Source: Nannocystis exedens (lineage in GTDB: Bacteria > Myxococcota_A > Polyangia > Nannocystales > Nannocystaceae). From it: a stretch of 64,000 nucleotides of DNA. Below the pieces are notes generated by a model that saw only the letters and a program-made list of their open reading frames with translations, was not told the DNA's origin and searched no databases. Positions 30,846 through 39,411 of this stretch are shown in pieces. A program made the position numbers and the translations under genes. Where the stretch lies: assembly GCF_002343915.1 (NCBI RefSeq), contig NZ_NETK01000002.1, positions 248,001-312,000 on the forward strand, read 5' to 3'. How positions within the stretch are numbered: position 1 is the first letter of the stretch; every line of letters begins with the position of its first letter.

Positions 30846-32291
30846 TCAGAAGCGCGCCCGCAAATGACCGGCGATCGCGGCGATGAACAGGCGATAGGTG
30901 CCGTTGCCGAGGTCGTAGTCGGAGCCCCGCACCTCGCGCGGGGCGATCCCCTGGAAGCGCGCGTCGGCGAGGAGCGACACGCGCGGGCTCACGTCGAGCA
31001 CGCCGCCGAGCGCTCCGATGATGCGCTGACCGTCGGGCGAGGCGGTGTCGATGGTCTTCTCGGGCGAGGCCGGCGACTGGTAGCCGAGCGTGGCGCTGAC
31101 GAGGATCCGCTCCGTGGCCCGGAAGCGGCCGCTGGCCTCGACCCAGATCGTGTCCTTCCACAGGCGCGGCAGGTTGACCGCCAGCGTGTCGCCGATGCCG
31201 AGCTTCGGCTGGGCCAGGTCCGGCGAGCTGGCGGTGACGCGGAAGGCGTCGAGCTCGGAGTAGCGGACGTACTGCACGAAGCCGTCGACGCGCCAGCGCT
31301 CGCCGATGTCGTAGCCGAGGCCGAGGGTGATCCGCTTGGGCAGGGTGTACTCCAGCGTGGCGTCGCCGCGGACCAGCGGCTTGAACTGCAGGCCCTGCGC
31401 GGCCAGGTCCTGGGTGAAGAACGGGTCGTTGAGGTCGACCGCGAACTTGCCGCGGTAGCGCATCGCCGTGCTGTGGAAGTAGGTGAGGGCGATGTTGAAG
31501 CGCTTGGTCGGATTGACGGTGACGCCGACGTTGAAGGTGACGCCGTGGGCGATCGCCCGCTTGAGCGAGAACGGGCGCGACAGCACGTCGAGCTCGCGCA
31601 CCTCGGTCGGCGCCTCGGGCCCGAACGAGTTCTTCTGGCCGAGGGTGTTGAGGCCGTCGGCGAACTCCTGCACGCCGGCGAAGTCCTGCAGCTTGCTCAG
31701 CTCGGCGAACCCGAGCACGTAGGCGACGCCGGCCCCGAGCGAGACGAAGTCGTTGATCCGCACGCCGGCGCCGAGGTGGATCTGCGAGGTGGCGATGAAC
31801 GCCTGCTGGGCCTGCCACCGCTGCGCACCGGTCTTGGGGAACTTGAGCGCGGCCGCGAACGGGACGTAGATGCCGAGGCCGAGGGTCAAGCGATCCTTGA
31901 CGACCGGGTAGGCGAAGAAGAAGTTGCCGCTCGGCGCGACCGGGTTGGCCTTGACCTGGTCGCTCGGCCCGGTCTTCATCGCGTCGATGTAGGCCGGGTC
32001 GATCGGGGCGTTGAACTGCAGGGTGTCGGGGGTCTGGTAGGTGCCGGTGCGCTCGCGGTCGTAGCGGATGTCGCCGACGATGAGCCCGACGCCCGCCAGC
32101 ACCTCGCCCTTCTTCAGGTAGCCGAGGTTGGCCGGGTTCCAGTAGACCGCCGCGGCGTCGCGCGCGGTCGGGTGCGACTGCCCGCTGGTGACGATCGGCG
32201 CGTCGAGGCCGGACGCGCGGGCGCTCCCGGGGACGGCGAGGGCGAACAGGGCGCAGGCGGGGACGAGGGCGCGGAGGGAGAGGAGACGCAT
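30846..32291 (-). CDS. FadL/OmpP1-family outer-membrane transport protein
   Basis: A 481-residue outer-membrane beta-barrel of the FadL/OmpP1/TodX family, which moves hydrophobic molecules such as long-chain fatty acids across the outer membrane. A signal peptide (LVPACALFALAVPGSARA) is followed by the N-terminal plug segment with the family signature ARDAAAVYWNPANLGYL. The barrel part has many amphipathic strands ending in an aromatic or Phe terminus (HLRARF), as expected for BAM insertion. ATG 32291 follows AGGAG-type sequence in minus orientation (CTCCGCG...). It is the last gene of a four-gene minus-strand run with three related lipoproteins; the 104-bp gap before it is full of element half-repeats. 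Substrate unknown. Confidence 0.88.
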   Translation of the reverse strand: MRLLSLRALVPACALFALAVPGSARASGLDAPIVTSGQSHPTARDAAAVYWNPANLGYLKKGEVLAGVGLIVGDIRYDRERTGTYQTPDTLQFNAPIDPAYIDAMKTGPSDQVKANPVAPSGNFFFAYPVVKDRLTLGLGIYVPFAAALKFPKTGAQRWQAQQAFIATSQIHLGAGVRINDFVSLGAGVAYVLGFAELSKLQDFAGVQEFADGLNTLGQKNSFGPEAPTEVRELDVLSRPFSLKRAIAHGVTFNVGVTVNPTKRFNIALTYFHSTAMRYRGKFAVDLNDPFFTQDLAAQGLQFKPLVRGDATLEYTLPKRITLGLGYDIGERWRVDGFVQYVRYSELDAFRVTASSPDLAQPKLGIGDTLAVNLPRLWKDTIWVEASGRFRATERILVSATLGYQSPASPEKTIDTASPDGQRIIGALGGVLDVSPRVSLLADARFQGIAPREVRGSDYDLGNGTYRLFIAAIAGHLRARF

Positions 32292-32319
32292 GGCGGGTGG
32301 CTGGGGGGCGGGTGCAGGG

Positions 32320-32382
32320 GACAGGTGCGAAAGGCCAGGTACTGAAGGCCAGGTCCGAAGGGGCAGGTCCGAAAGCGCAGGT
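32320..32382. repeat. tandem half-element array before FadL-like gene
   Basis: Five imperfect units of 13-15 bp of the type GGNCAGGTCCGAA run in tandem: ACAGGTGCGAA, GCCAGGTACTGAA, GCCAGGTCCGAA, GGCAGGTCCGAA and CGCAGGTGAA. They match one arm and the loop of the dispersed palindrome. They fill most of the gap between the third lipoprotein gene and the FadL-like gene. Confidence 0.7.
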
Positions 32383-32395
32383 GAAGCGGGGCGCG

Positions 32396-34159
32396 TCAAC
32401 GGGTGCGGGTGATCTCGAGGGCGAGGTTGTTGGCGCTCGGCTTGTCGAGCACGGTGAGCCGGTAGCGGCGGCGGTCGTCGTCCTCGACGTAGAGCACGTC
32501 GCCCGGGGCGACGCGGACCTTCTCGTGGCTGGTGTCGCCGTCGATGTCGGCCTTCGACGAGACCTTGTCGGTCAGCTCGGGGTCGGCGAAAAAGCCGGGC
32601 CGCTCGTACTCGTAGGGGCGCGCCGGCAGGCCGTCGGCGTCCTTGCGCAGGTCGGCCTCGGTGACGAAGAACAGGTAGTCGCCGCCCTCGCCGCCGGCCG
32701 TCGGGGCGGGCTTGAAGTAGTAGAAGTCGGCGTCGCCGTCGGCGTTGTCGTTGAGCTGCTCGGTGATGCCGATCAGCGCCTCGGGGTTGCGCTCGAGGTT
32801 GGCCTTGATCTGCTCGACGATGGTCGCCTGATCGAGCGGGATGACGATGTCGCGCAGCGTGAACTCGACGTCGGCGTCGCCCTCGGCCAGCCCGCCGTCG
32901 TGCAGCCGGATCTGCGCGACCTCGCTGAGCAGGTCCCAGAGGTAGGCCGGCGGCGGCGGGTTGCCGACGTCGGTGAAGGTCGTCATCTCGGTCCAGCCGG
33001 TCGCGTCGACGCAGGCCTCGAAGGCGACGACGTCGGTGCCGAGCTTGTACTCGTCGCAGTGCGGGCCGATGCCCTCGACGGTGCGCCGGCGGGCCATCTC
33101 GGCGATCAGGCGCTCGAACAGCCACGGCGGCAGGTCCCAGGCCGGCGAGTTGCCGGTCGGCAGCGGCTCGCGGCTGTCGCCGCCGGGGACGAAGGTGTCG
33201 TGCTCGAGCACGCGCACGGTCATCTCCGAGATCGTGAGGTTCTCCGACAGACCCTCGACGCGGATCCAGTCGGGGTCGGAGAAGTCGAAGACCTCGTGGA
33301 TCTGGCTGGCGGTGCTGTTGACGCTGGCGACGTAGTTGGTGGTGAGGTCGACGCCCTTGTACGGCAGGGCGTTGAGGTTGACGCGCACGTACATGGTGAA
33401 CGCGTCCTCGGTGATGCCGGAGGCGGCGAGGACGAAGCCGGGGTGGACGAGCGCGTTGGGATCGTCGGGGTCGAGCGAGGCCGGGCCGAACCGGTCGGGC
33501 AGGCTCTCGAACGCGTAGACGATGTCGCCGAGGGTGATCGGCAGGGCGCGCGGGGCGATCGGCCACAGGCCGTCGGGGTGGTCGGCGTCGACCGTGCCCT
33601 TGCGCGTCTGCGCGGCCGGGTGCGAGCCGAGCAGCTCGTCGAGGAAGGTCTCGGAGACGACCTTCGGCGGGATGGCGTCGTCGGTGACGCCGATCTGCAT
33701 GAGCGCGGCCAGGGCCCGCGCCGGCGGCACGCCGACCGACGCCGACAGGGCGATCAGCTCCTCGAGCTTGGTGCCCTCGAGGTCGACGTTGTCGGGGTTC
33801 ATGTTGAGCAGCCGGCGCAGGTTCTGGGCCGCGGGCGCCAGCGCGTCGGCCTCCTCCGGCGGCAGCGCGCGCAGCTCGTCGAGCACGACGGTGACCGACT
33901 CGGTCAGGTCGTAGTCGAGCAGCCACAGGTCGTCGAGCACCTTGCGCGGCAGCTTGCGCATCTGCTCGAGGGTGACGGCCTGCTCGAAGTCGTCGACCTC
34001 GAAGCGGAGCGAGCGCAGCACGACCCGCTTCGGCTGGCCGACCGGCGCCTCGGTCGGGACCTCGGCCGCGGGGACGGCGACTTCGTCGATGCAGCCGACC
34101 GGCCCGAGGAGGGCCGTGACGACGGACGTGGCGAGGGCGAGGCGGCGACGCGTGGTCAT
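32396..34159 (-). CDS. large lipoprotein of a three-member family (member 3)
   Basis: A 587-residue predicted lipoprotein; the signal peptide ends in the lipobox GPVGC (Cys23). I do not recognise a family. It is a clear paralogue of the gene just upstream (34185-36008). Shared blocks include LNALPYKGVDLT near residue 268, ASVNSTASQIHEVFDF, PWLFERLIAEMA, RLHDGGLAEGDADVEFTL, and the C-terminal block YERPGFFADPELTDKVSS ... IDGDTSHEKV ... GDVLYVEDD. The C-terminal block also occurs in the first lipoprotein of the operon. No enzyme motif is visible. The FadL-like gene is 104 bp downstream. I infer a role at the outer membrane together with the porin, perhaps delivering or collecting a hydrophobic substrate. 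Confidence 0.8.
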   Translation of the reverse strand: MTTRRRLALATSVVTALLGPVGCIDEVAVPAAEVPTEAPVGQPKRVVLRSLRFEVDDFEQAVTLEQMRKLPRKVLDDLWLLDYDLTESVTVVLDELRALPPEEADALAPAAQNLRRLLNMNPDNVDLEGTKLEELIALSASVGVPPARALAALMQIGVTDDAIPPKVVSETFLDELLGSHPAAQTRKGTVDADHPDGLWPIAPRALPITLGDIVYAFESLPDRFGPASLDPDDPNALVHPGFVLAASGITEDAFTMYVRVNLNALPYKGVDLTTNYVASVNSTASQIHEVFDFSDPDWIRVEGLSENLTISEMTVRVLEHDTFVPGGDSREPLPTGNSPAWDLPPWLFERLIAEMARRRTVEGIGPHCDEYKLGTDVVAFEACVDATGWTEMTTFTDVGNPPPPAYLWDLLSEVAQIRLHDGGLAEGDADVEFTLRDIVIPLDQATIVEQIKANLERNPEALIGITEQLNDNADGDADFYYFKPAPTAGGEGGDYLFFVTEADLRKDADGLPARPYEYERPGFFADPELTDKVSSKADIDGDTSHEKVRVAPGDVLYVEDDDRRRYRLTVLDKPSANNLALEITRTR

Positions 34160-34170
34160 GGAAGGCTGGC

Positions 34171-34186
34171 CTTGAGGACAGGTTTC
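34171..34186. repeat. dispersed half-element in lipoprotein operon gap
   Basis: CCTTGAGGACAGGTTT occupies the 25-bp gap between the second and third lipoprotein genes. The other two gaps of the operon also contain copies (36019-36042 and 32320-32382). Confidence 0.4.
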
Positions 34187-36008
34187 AGCGGGAGCGCGTG
34201 ACGGTCAGGGCGATGCTGTGCGGGGCGGGCTTGTCCTCGACGACGAGCTTGAACAGCCGCTGCTCGTCGTCCAGCATGTAGAGGACGTCGCCGGCGGCGA
34301 TCTTGACCTTCTCGTGGCTGGTGTCGCCGTCGATGGCGACGACCTCGGAGGCCTTGTCGGTCAGCTTGGCGTCGCGGAAAAACCCGGGCTTCTTGTAGCC
34401 GTAGGGCCGCACGGGCTCGCCGTCGGCGTCGTTCTCGATGTCGGCGGCGGTGACGAAGTACAGCCAGTCGCCCCGCAGCTCGGGCGGGTTGTCGGCCTTC
34501 GGGACGTAGTAGTAGAAGTCGGCCCGGCCCTCGGTGTTCTCGTTGAGCAGCTCGGCGATGGCCGACAGCGCGGCCGGGTTCTTCTGGATGTTGGTCTTGA
34601 TCTGGGCGACCAGGTCGTCGACCGTGGTGCCGACCGGGACCTGCTTCAGCGTGAAGCTGATGTCGCCCTCGCCCTCGCCGAGGCCGCCGTCGTGCAGCCG
34701 GACCTGGGCCACCTCGAGCAGGACGTCCCAGAAGTACGACGGCGGCGGCGGCGGCGAGTCGAGCAGGACGCTGTCGTCGATGGCGATCGAGGTCCACGAC
34801 TCGGGGGCGGCGGCGTCGGGGTCGAACACGCCGTCGACGAAGGCGCCCTGGCCGATGCACGCCTGCACGGCGATGAACGGCGGGTCGACCTGACCCTTGG
34901 GGCCGTACTCGGTGCAGTGGGCCGGGATGCTGCCGGCGCGGGCGACCGCGACCTCGGCGATCAGGCGCTCGAACAGCCAGCGCGGCTTTTGCCACACCGC
35001 CGAGTCGCCGAGCGGGGCAGGATCGGGGCTGGTGCCGCTGGCGACGAACTCCTTGTCCTCGTCGATGGTCATCGTCATCTCCTCGACGACCAGCGCGGGC
35101 ACGAGGCCCTCGATGTTCATCCAGTCCTCGCTGGTGAAGTCGAAGGCGCTCAGGATCTGGCTCTTGGTGCTGTTGACGTTGGCGACGGTGCCGTCGGTCA
35201 GGTCGAGGCCCTTGTACGGCAGGGCGTTGAGGTCGACCTTGACGACCATCTTGAAGTCGGGCGTGGTCGCCTTGAACTTGAAGGCGCCGCCGATGAAGCC
35301 GGGGTGATCGGGGTCGTCGGGGTCGGCGGCCTCGGCCGGGCCGAAGCGCACCGGCATCTCGGCGAAGTCGGTGACGACGTCCCACAGGCTGACCGGCAGG
35401 CTGCCCGGCGCGACCGGGTACTTGCCGTCGGGGTGCTCGGCGTCGACCGGGCCGGGGCGGAACTGGGCGTTCGGGTGGGTGCTGACGACGTTGTCGATGA
35501 CGGCGCGGGTGGTCAGGTCGACGGTGATGATCGGCTCGTTGGGATCGACGGCGATCAGGTCGGCGAGGATGGTCGCCGGGCCGAGGCCGACTGCCTCGCC
35601 GACGCCGATCAGCGGCGCCAGCGAGGTGCCGTCGAGGCTGGTCGACTTGGCGGTCATGTTGAGCAGCTTCCACATGTTCTGGGCGCTGCGCGGAAGGTGC
35701 GGGACGTCGGCCTCGGGGGTGGCGATCAGCGTCAGCAGGGCGTTGCGGATCAGCGGCTCGAGGTCCATGTCGAGCAGCCAGGTCTCGCGCAAGATCTTCT
35801 CCGGGAACCGCTGCTTGATGTCCTCGAGCGACAGCTCCTGCACGAAGTCCTTGGCGTCGAGGCGGAGGAACCGCAGCTCGACGCGCCGCTCGTCGCCGAG
35901 CTCGACGGGCTCGGCGGCCGGCGCCTCGGGCACCGTGACCTCCTCGACGCAGGCGGGCGCGAGCAGGGCGGCGAGGAGGAGAGGGATGGAGGAGGTGTTT
36001 CGAAACAT
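34185..36008 (-). CDS. large lipoprotein of a three-member family (member 2)
   Basis: A 607-residue predicted lipoprotein with lipobox LAPAC (Cys20), paralogous along its whole length to the next gene downstream. Both proteins open with a stretch that reads RRVELRFLRLDAKDFVQEL here and KRVVLRSLRFEVDDFEQAV there. They share the LNALPYKGLDLT, VNSTKSQILSAFDF and RWLFERLIAEVA blocks and an HCxEYG cysteine site. The C-terminal YKKPGFFRDAKLTDKAS ... IDGDTSHEKVKI ... DVLYMLDDEQR block is common to all three. ATG 36008 starts the signal peptide; longer frames upstream overlap the first lipoprotein gene and are rejected. No known fold was recognised. Probably anchored in the outer membrane and part of one complex or pathway with its neighbours. 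Confidence 0.8.
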   Translation of the reverse strand: MFRNTSSIPLLLAALLAPACVEEVTVPEAPAAEPVELGDERRVELRFLRLDAKDFVQELSLEDIKQRFPEKILRETWLLDMDLEPLIRNALLTLIATPEADVPHLPRSAQNMWKLLNMTAKSTSLDGTSLAPLIGVGEAVGLGPATILADLIAVDPNEPIITVDLTTRAVIDNVVSTHPNAQFRPGPVDAEHPDGKYPVAPGSLPVSLWDVVTDFAEMPVRFGPAEAADPDDPDHPGFIGGAFKFKATTPDFKMVVKVDLNALPYKGLDLTDGTVANVNSTKSQILSAFDFTSEDWMNIEGLVPALVVEEMTMTIDEDKEFVASGTSPDPAPLGDSAVWQKPRWLFERLIAEVAVARAGSIPAHCTEYGPKGQVDPPFIAVQACIGQGAFVDGVFDPDAAAPESWTSIAIDDSVLLDSPPPPPSYFWDVLLEVAQVRLHDGGLGEGEGDISFTLKQVPVGTTVDDLVAQIKTNIQKNPAALSAIAELLNENTEGRADFYYYVPKADNPPELRGDWLYFVTAADIENDADGEPVRPYGYKKPGFFRDAKLTDKASEVVAIDGDTSHEKVKIAAGDVLYMLDDEQRLFKLVVEDKPAPHSIALTVTRSR

Positions 36009-36018
36009 GGCGGATCGC

Positions 36019-36042
36019 ACAGGAAAGAAGGGACAGGAGGCC
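36019..36042. repeat. dispersed element in lipoprotein operon gap
   Basis: CACAGGAAAGAAGGGACAGG lies in the 53-bp gap between the first and second lipoprotein genes. Confidence 0.4.
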
Positions 36043-36061
36043 GTGGGGGCGGGCCCGCTGC

Positions 36062-38125
36062 TCACAGCTTGCGGACGCGGACGACGATCTCGACCGGGTC
36101 GGCGCCGGCGGGGACGGTGAAGCGCAGCTCGTAGGTGTCGCCGACGTCGTCCTGGATGTAGAGCGTCGACTCGCCCTCGGGCAGGCGGTACTTCTCGTGC
36201 TCGGTGTCGGCGACGCCGTCGATCGTCGTCGACGAGACCTTGTCCTTCAGCTCCGGGTCGGCGAAAAACCCGGGCTTGGTGTAGGTGTAGTCGGCGAGCT
36301 GGGTCGGATCGTCGGCGGCCGGCCGCTTGTCGTTCAGGCCGACGAAGAAGAGGTACGGGGTGCCGCCGTCGGCGGCGCGCCGGTAGTAGAAGTCGAGCCG
36401 GCCGTTCGAGGTCCAGTAGTTGCCGAGGATCACGTCGGCGATCTTGTCGGCCTGGCTCTGCAGGGTCGGACGGATCTGCGCGATCATCTCGTCGGCGGTG
36501 AAGCCGATCGGCACGCCCTTGAGCGCGAACACCGGGCGCGCGCCGCCCTCCTCGAGGTTGTCGGCGGTGTTCTGCTCGGCGCCGACGATCTTGCCGTTCA
36601 TGTCGCGCATGAAGGCGTCGTTGCCGGCGGGGTCGTGGATGATGTCCTGGGCGACGTCGAGGAGCATCTCCCACAGGTACTGCGGGGCCGGCGAGACGAG
36701 GTTCGGGACCTGGATGTCGAACTCGGCCCAGCCGGGGTCGACCATGCCGACCGAGGCGCCGGCGAGGCAGGGCAGGCCGGGCGCGAAGCAGTAGAACGGG
36801 TAGTCGAGGTCCTTGAAGGCGAGGTAGGCGGCCTGGGCGATGATCCGCTCGAGCGACCATTCGGGCTGCGACCACACGTAGGTGTCGCCGAGCGGGCTGT
36901 CCGGCAGGTTGGGCGCGCAGGTGGCGTTGCCGTCGACGCACGAGGGGACCTTGGTGTCGAGCTCGGCGATCGCCATGCGCATGTCGACGGTCGGGTTGGC
37001 GGCGATGCCCTCGATGACGACCTTGACCGGGTCGTTGAAGTCGAACGCGAGCGGGGCATCGGCGAGGCTGAGGAACATCTCGCCGGCGCCCTCGGAGGCG
37101 TCGATGCCGTCGACCCGCCGCAGGTTGCTGTCGGCGGTGGCGACCATCTTGAACTCGGGGGTCAGCGCGTCGCTGTAGGTGGTGAAGTCGGCGTCGTCGG
37201 GGACGAGCAGGCCGGGGTGGTCGCCGACCGGGCCGAGCTTGTCGGACAGCGGCCGCATGTCCATCAACGCGTCGTAGAGGGTGACCGGCAGCTTGCCCTC
37301 GCTGTTGGCGATGTTGGGGTGCGAGGCGAGCAGGGTGACCTTGAGGGCGTCGCGCAGGACGGCGACCGGGATGAACGGCCGCGTGTGCAGGTCGCCCTCG
37401 TGAACCTTGTCGAGCTTGGAGTCCTTGAGCTTCTCGGTGCACTGGACCGAGCCGAGCTCGTGGTCGCCGCAGAACAGGCTGGCGGCCAGCACGTCGCTGA
37501 AGGTGAGGCCGTTGACGGTCTCGTTGTCGTACAGCGAGAAGAGGTACTGGAAGTCCTCCATCACCGTGGTCGCCACGACCGCGTTGCGCGGCGTCATGGT
37601 GAGCAGGCGGACCATGGCGAACTGCGGCGAGGTGCGCCACTTGTTCGGGTCGTTGGCGATCGGGTCGCCGTCGTACAGCTTGCCCAGCGCGGTGAGGTTG
37701 CAGTCGTGATTGGGACTGACCGGGAGGTCGCCGTTCTTGACCGTGTCGTCGTAGACGTTCCACTGGTCGCCGCACGAGTTTTGGATGGTCGCCAGGACGT
37801 TGTCGAGCAGCGGGCCGCTGTCGAGCTCGATCAGCGTGATGTCCTTGGCCGCGGCCTCGCCGAAGATCTCGAGCGCCTTGGCCTTGTCCATCTCGAGCAC
37901 CACCGGCGGCGGCGGGGTGTCGTCGATGCGCAGGAAGAAGCGGTCGGTCGGGAGCTGCGGCGCCGAGGGCTCGCCGGTGGTGGGCGCGGTCGTGTCGGAG
38001 TCGGTGTCGGCGGCCGTGCCGGTCTCGGTGGTCGTGCCGCCGTCGGTGTCGCCAGGGTCGCCGGGACACGCCGCGAGCGCGGGGATGAGCAGCGAGAGCG
38101 AGAGCAGGGGGCGGGGATGTCTCAT
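36062..38125 (-). CDS. large lipoprotein of a three-member family (member 1, most divergent)
   Basis: A 687-residue predicted lipoprotein and first gene of the four-gene operon. Lipobox LAAC (Cys20), then a short Thr-rich linker (TTTETGTAADTDSDTTAPTTG). The middle shares only the layout of the two downstream paralogues (PVTLYDALMDMRPLSDKLGP, LAFDFNDPVKVVIEG, WSLERIIAQAAYLAF, QYLWEMLLDVAQDII). The C-terminal block YTKPGFFADPELKDKVSS ... EHEKYRLPEGESTLYIQDD is plainly related. It has extra cysteines (CGDQW, CGDHE, CVDGNATC, CFAPGLPC), suggesting disulfides. No catalytic motif was seen. The region upstream is over 500 bp and holds a 33-bp tandem array; the operon promoter is presumably there. 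Confidence 0.8.
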   Translation of the reverse strand: MRHPRPLLSLSLLIPALAACPGDPGDTDGGTTTETGTAADTDSDTTAPTTGEPSAPQLPTDRFFLRIDDTPPPPVVLEMDKAKALEIFGEAAAKDITLIELDSGPLLDNVLATIQNSCGDQWNVYDDTVKNGDLPVSPNHDCNLTALGKLYDGDPIANDPNKWRTSPQFAMVRLLTMTPRNAVVATTVMEDFQYLFSLYDNETVNGLTFSDVLAASLFCGDHELGSVQCTEKLKDSKLDKVHEGDLHTRPFIPVAVLRDALKVTLLASHPNIANSEGKLPVTLYDALMDMRPLSDKLGPVGDHPGLLVPDDADFTTYSDALTPEFKMVATADSNLRRVDGIDASEGAGEMFLSLADAPLAFDFNDPVKVVIEGIAANPTVDMRMAIAELDTKVPSCVDGNATCAPNLPDSPLGDTYVWSQPEWSLERIIAQAAYLAFKDLDYPFYCFAPGLPCLAGASVGMVDPGWAEFDIQVPNLVSPAPQYLWEMLLDVAQDIIHDPAGNDAFMRDMNGKIVGAEQNTADNLEEGGARPVFALKGVPIGFTADEMIAQIRPTLQSQADKIADVILGNYWTSNGRLDFYYRRAADGGTPYLFFVGLNDKRPAADDPTQLADYTYTKPGFFADPELKDKVSSTTIDGVADTEHEKYRLPEGESTLYIQDDVGDTYELRFTVPAGADPVEIVVRVRKL

Positions 38126-38667
38126 GGCGCAGCCGTCCGAAGCCCGCAGTATCGCAGCTTCGCCGGTCCTGCGATAGGACGACGAGCGCCCGCGGCCTTG
38201 CGCCCCCGCGGCCTGCAGGGGAAGCCAGGCGTCTTGGCGCCGCGTAGCGGAGGGCCTGCGCCGGTCGCCCGGCCGCCGATCGCTGCGAGGCGATCACGCG
38301 CGTCCGGGCAGGCCGGGCCTCGCGCGCCGGGGGCGACGTCGCGGGGCGCAGGCGGGCGACCGCCGCGTCGGTCGCGGGCATGCAGGTGAGGCGAACAGGG
38401 TGCGGGTCGCGGGACGCCGGCGAGCGACTGGAGCGTGGGTCGCGGGACGCCGGCGAGCGACTGGAGCGTGGGTCGCGGGACGCCGGCGAGCGACTGGAGC
38501 GTGGGTCGCGGGACGCCGGCGAGCGACTGGAGCGTGGGTCGCGGGGGCGCAGGCGAGGCGACTGCACGCGCAGGAGTGAGGCCGCGCCGGCGTGGCGAGC
38601 ACGCGGCTGCCGGTGCGGCGCGAGCGAACTCGGTGGAGCGGTGATTCGCGCGGACGGGCCGCGCCGC
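38126..38667. other. intergenic region upstream of lipoprotein-FadL operon
   Basis: 542 bp between the start of the lipoprotein operon and the end of the next minus-strand gene. I see no supported gene. It contains the 33-bp tandem array at 38404-38548. ACGCGCGCAGGAG-like and GCGCGGACGGGCC words also occur; the latter recurs near 25638. The operon promoter should be within the last 100 bp before 38125, but no clear boxes were found. Confidence 0.45.
38404..38548. repeat. 33-bp tandem array
   Basis: Units beginning GGGTCGCGGGACGCCGGCG start at 38404, 38437, 38470, 38503 and 38536, exactly 33 bp apart. Four copies are full and nearly identical, and a fifth is partial. The period is a multiple of three, so every frame gives an 11-residue repeat, but no gene with start, ribosome-binding site and flanking coding sequence is evident. 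The near-identity suggests recent expansion. Confidence 0.9.
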
Positions 38668-39228
38668 TCACTTGCTTCCGGGCGCGGGCGCGGTCTTCGG
38701 CGCGGGCGGTGGGGGGCTCGCGGGCGCCGGCGGCGGGGCGCCGAAGCGGCTCTCGAGCTCGACGCCGCGGACGCAGAAGGCGCCCGGCTGGCGCGGGTCG
38801 GGGTCGCGGTCGACGATCAGGAAGAACTGCTGCTGCTGGGCGAAACCGGCCTGCAGGACGTGGTAGACGCGATCGCTGATGTCGGGGCAGCCGCGGCCCC
38901 AGTAGAGCCGGGCGGGCTTCTCGACGGCCTCGCCGAATTGCCGCCAGAACCCGTAGAGGTAGCCGCTGCCGTTCTCGTAGACGACCATGTTCGACAGGCT
39001 CACCGCCCACATGCGCGGCTTGGTCTCGCCGGAGCCTCTCGGGGTGCCGAGCGCGGCGCTCGGGGCGGGGGCCGGCGTCAATGCGGGCGGGGCCGGGGCG
39101 GCGGCGGCGAGGTTCGTCGACGCGCTGCTCGGCGCGGCCGCGGCGGCGTCGAAGCCGACGAGCGCGAGGAGGCCGAGGATCGCCGCGGCGAGGGGGGCAC
39201 GGGCGGGGCGCAGAGACGTGTCGGACAT
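38668..39228 (-). CDS. secreted protein of unknown function
   Basis: A 186-residue protein with a signal peptide (LAAAILGLLALVGFDAAAAAP) and an Ala/Pro-rich linker to about residue 70. The folded part of about 90 residues (PRMWAVSLSNMVVYENGSGY ... GRGCPDISDRVYHVLQAGFA ... FCVRGVELESRF) has two cysteines and no family I know. A Pro/Ala-rich tail ends the protein. ATG 39228 gives a normal signal peptide; an upstream ATG at 39252 would add eight residues. It is divergent from the outer-membrane-like gene at 39412, with a promoter-like sequence between them. Confidence 0.65.
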   Translation of the reverse strand: MSDTSLRPARAPLAAAILGLLALVGFDAAAAAPSSASTNLAAAAPAPPALTPAPAPSAALGTPRGSGETKPRMWAVSLSNMVVYENGSGYLYGFWRQFGEAVEKPARLYWGRGCPDISDRVYHVLQAGFAQQQQFFLIVDRDPDPRQPGAFCVRGVELESRFGAPPPAPASPPPPAPKTAPAPGSK

Positions 39229-39236
39229 GCGTGAAT

Positions 39237-39264
39237 TTGACACAATGCTCACGCGGCTTGTAAA
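39237..39264 (+). promoter_or_regulatory. sigma-70-like promoter in divergent region
   Basis: TTGACA (39237-39242), a 16-bp spacer and TGTAAA (39259-39264) form the best consensus-like promoter seen in the window. It points towards the gene at 39412, about 150 bp away; a second hexamer, TATAGT at 39399-39404, lies only 7 nt before that ATG. Confidence 0.4.
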
Positions 39265-39398
39265 GCGGGGTGCCCCGATAATTGCCTCACGCCGCTCGGG
39301 AAGGGCGGTGTTCGAATCATCGGGCGTGCTTCGCGACGCGTCCGCGAGACCGCCGGGACCGGCGCCGCCGCGGCTTCACGGGGGCGCAGGACTTTCGG

Positions 39399-39404
39399 TA
39401 TAGT
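39399..39404 (+). promoter_or_regulatory. possible -10 box 7 nt before start codon
   Basis: TATAGT ends 7 nt before the ATG at 39412. The same hexamer in the same position occurs before the S9 peptidase gene (50872-50877). If used, transcription would start at or next to the ATG. Confidence 0.35.
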
Positions 39405-39411
39405 CGCCGCG

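Noticed and set aside
38404..38548. 33-bp repeats considered as a CRISPR array
   Set aside because: The repeats are directly adjacent with no unique spacers and no cas gene is nearby. The 68-bp and 95-bp arrays fail for the same reason.
38380..39234. 284-residue plus-strand frame across the 33-bp array
   Set aside because: It is antisense to the secreted-protein gene, has no ribosome-binding site, and its repeats are simply the translated array.
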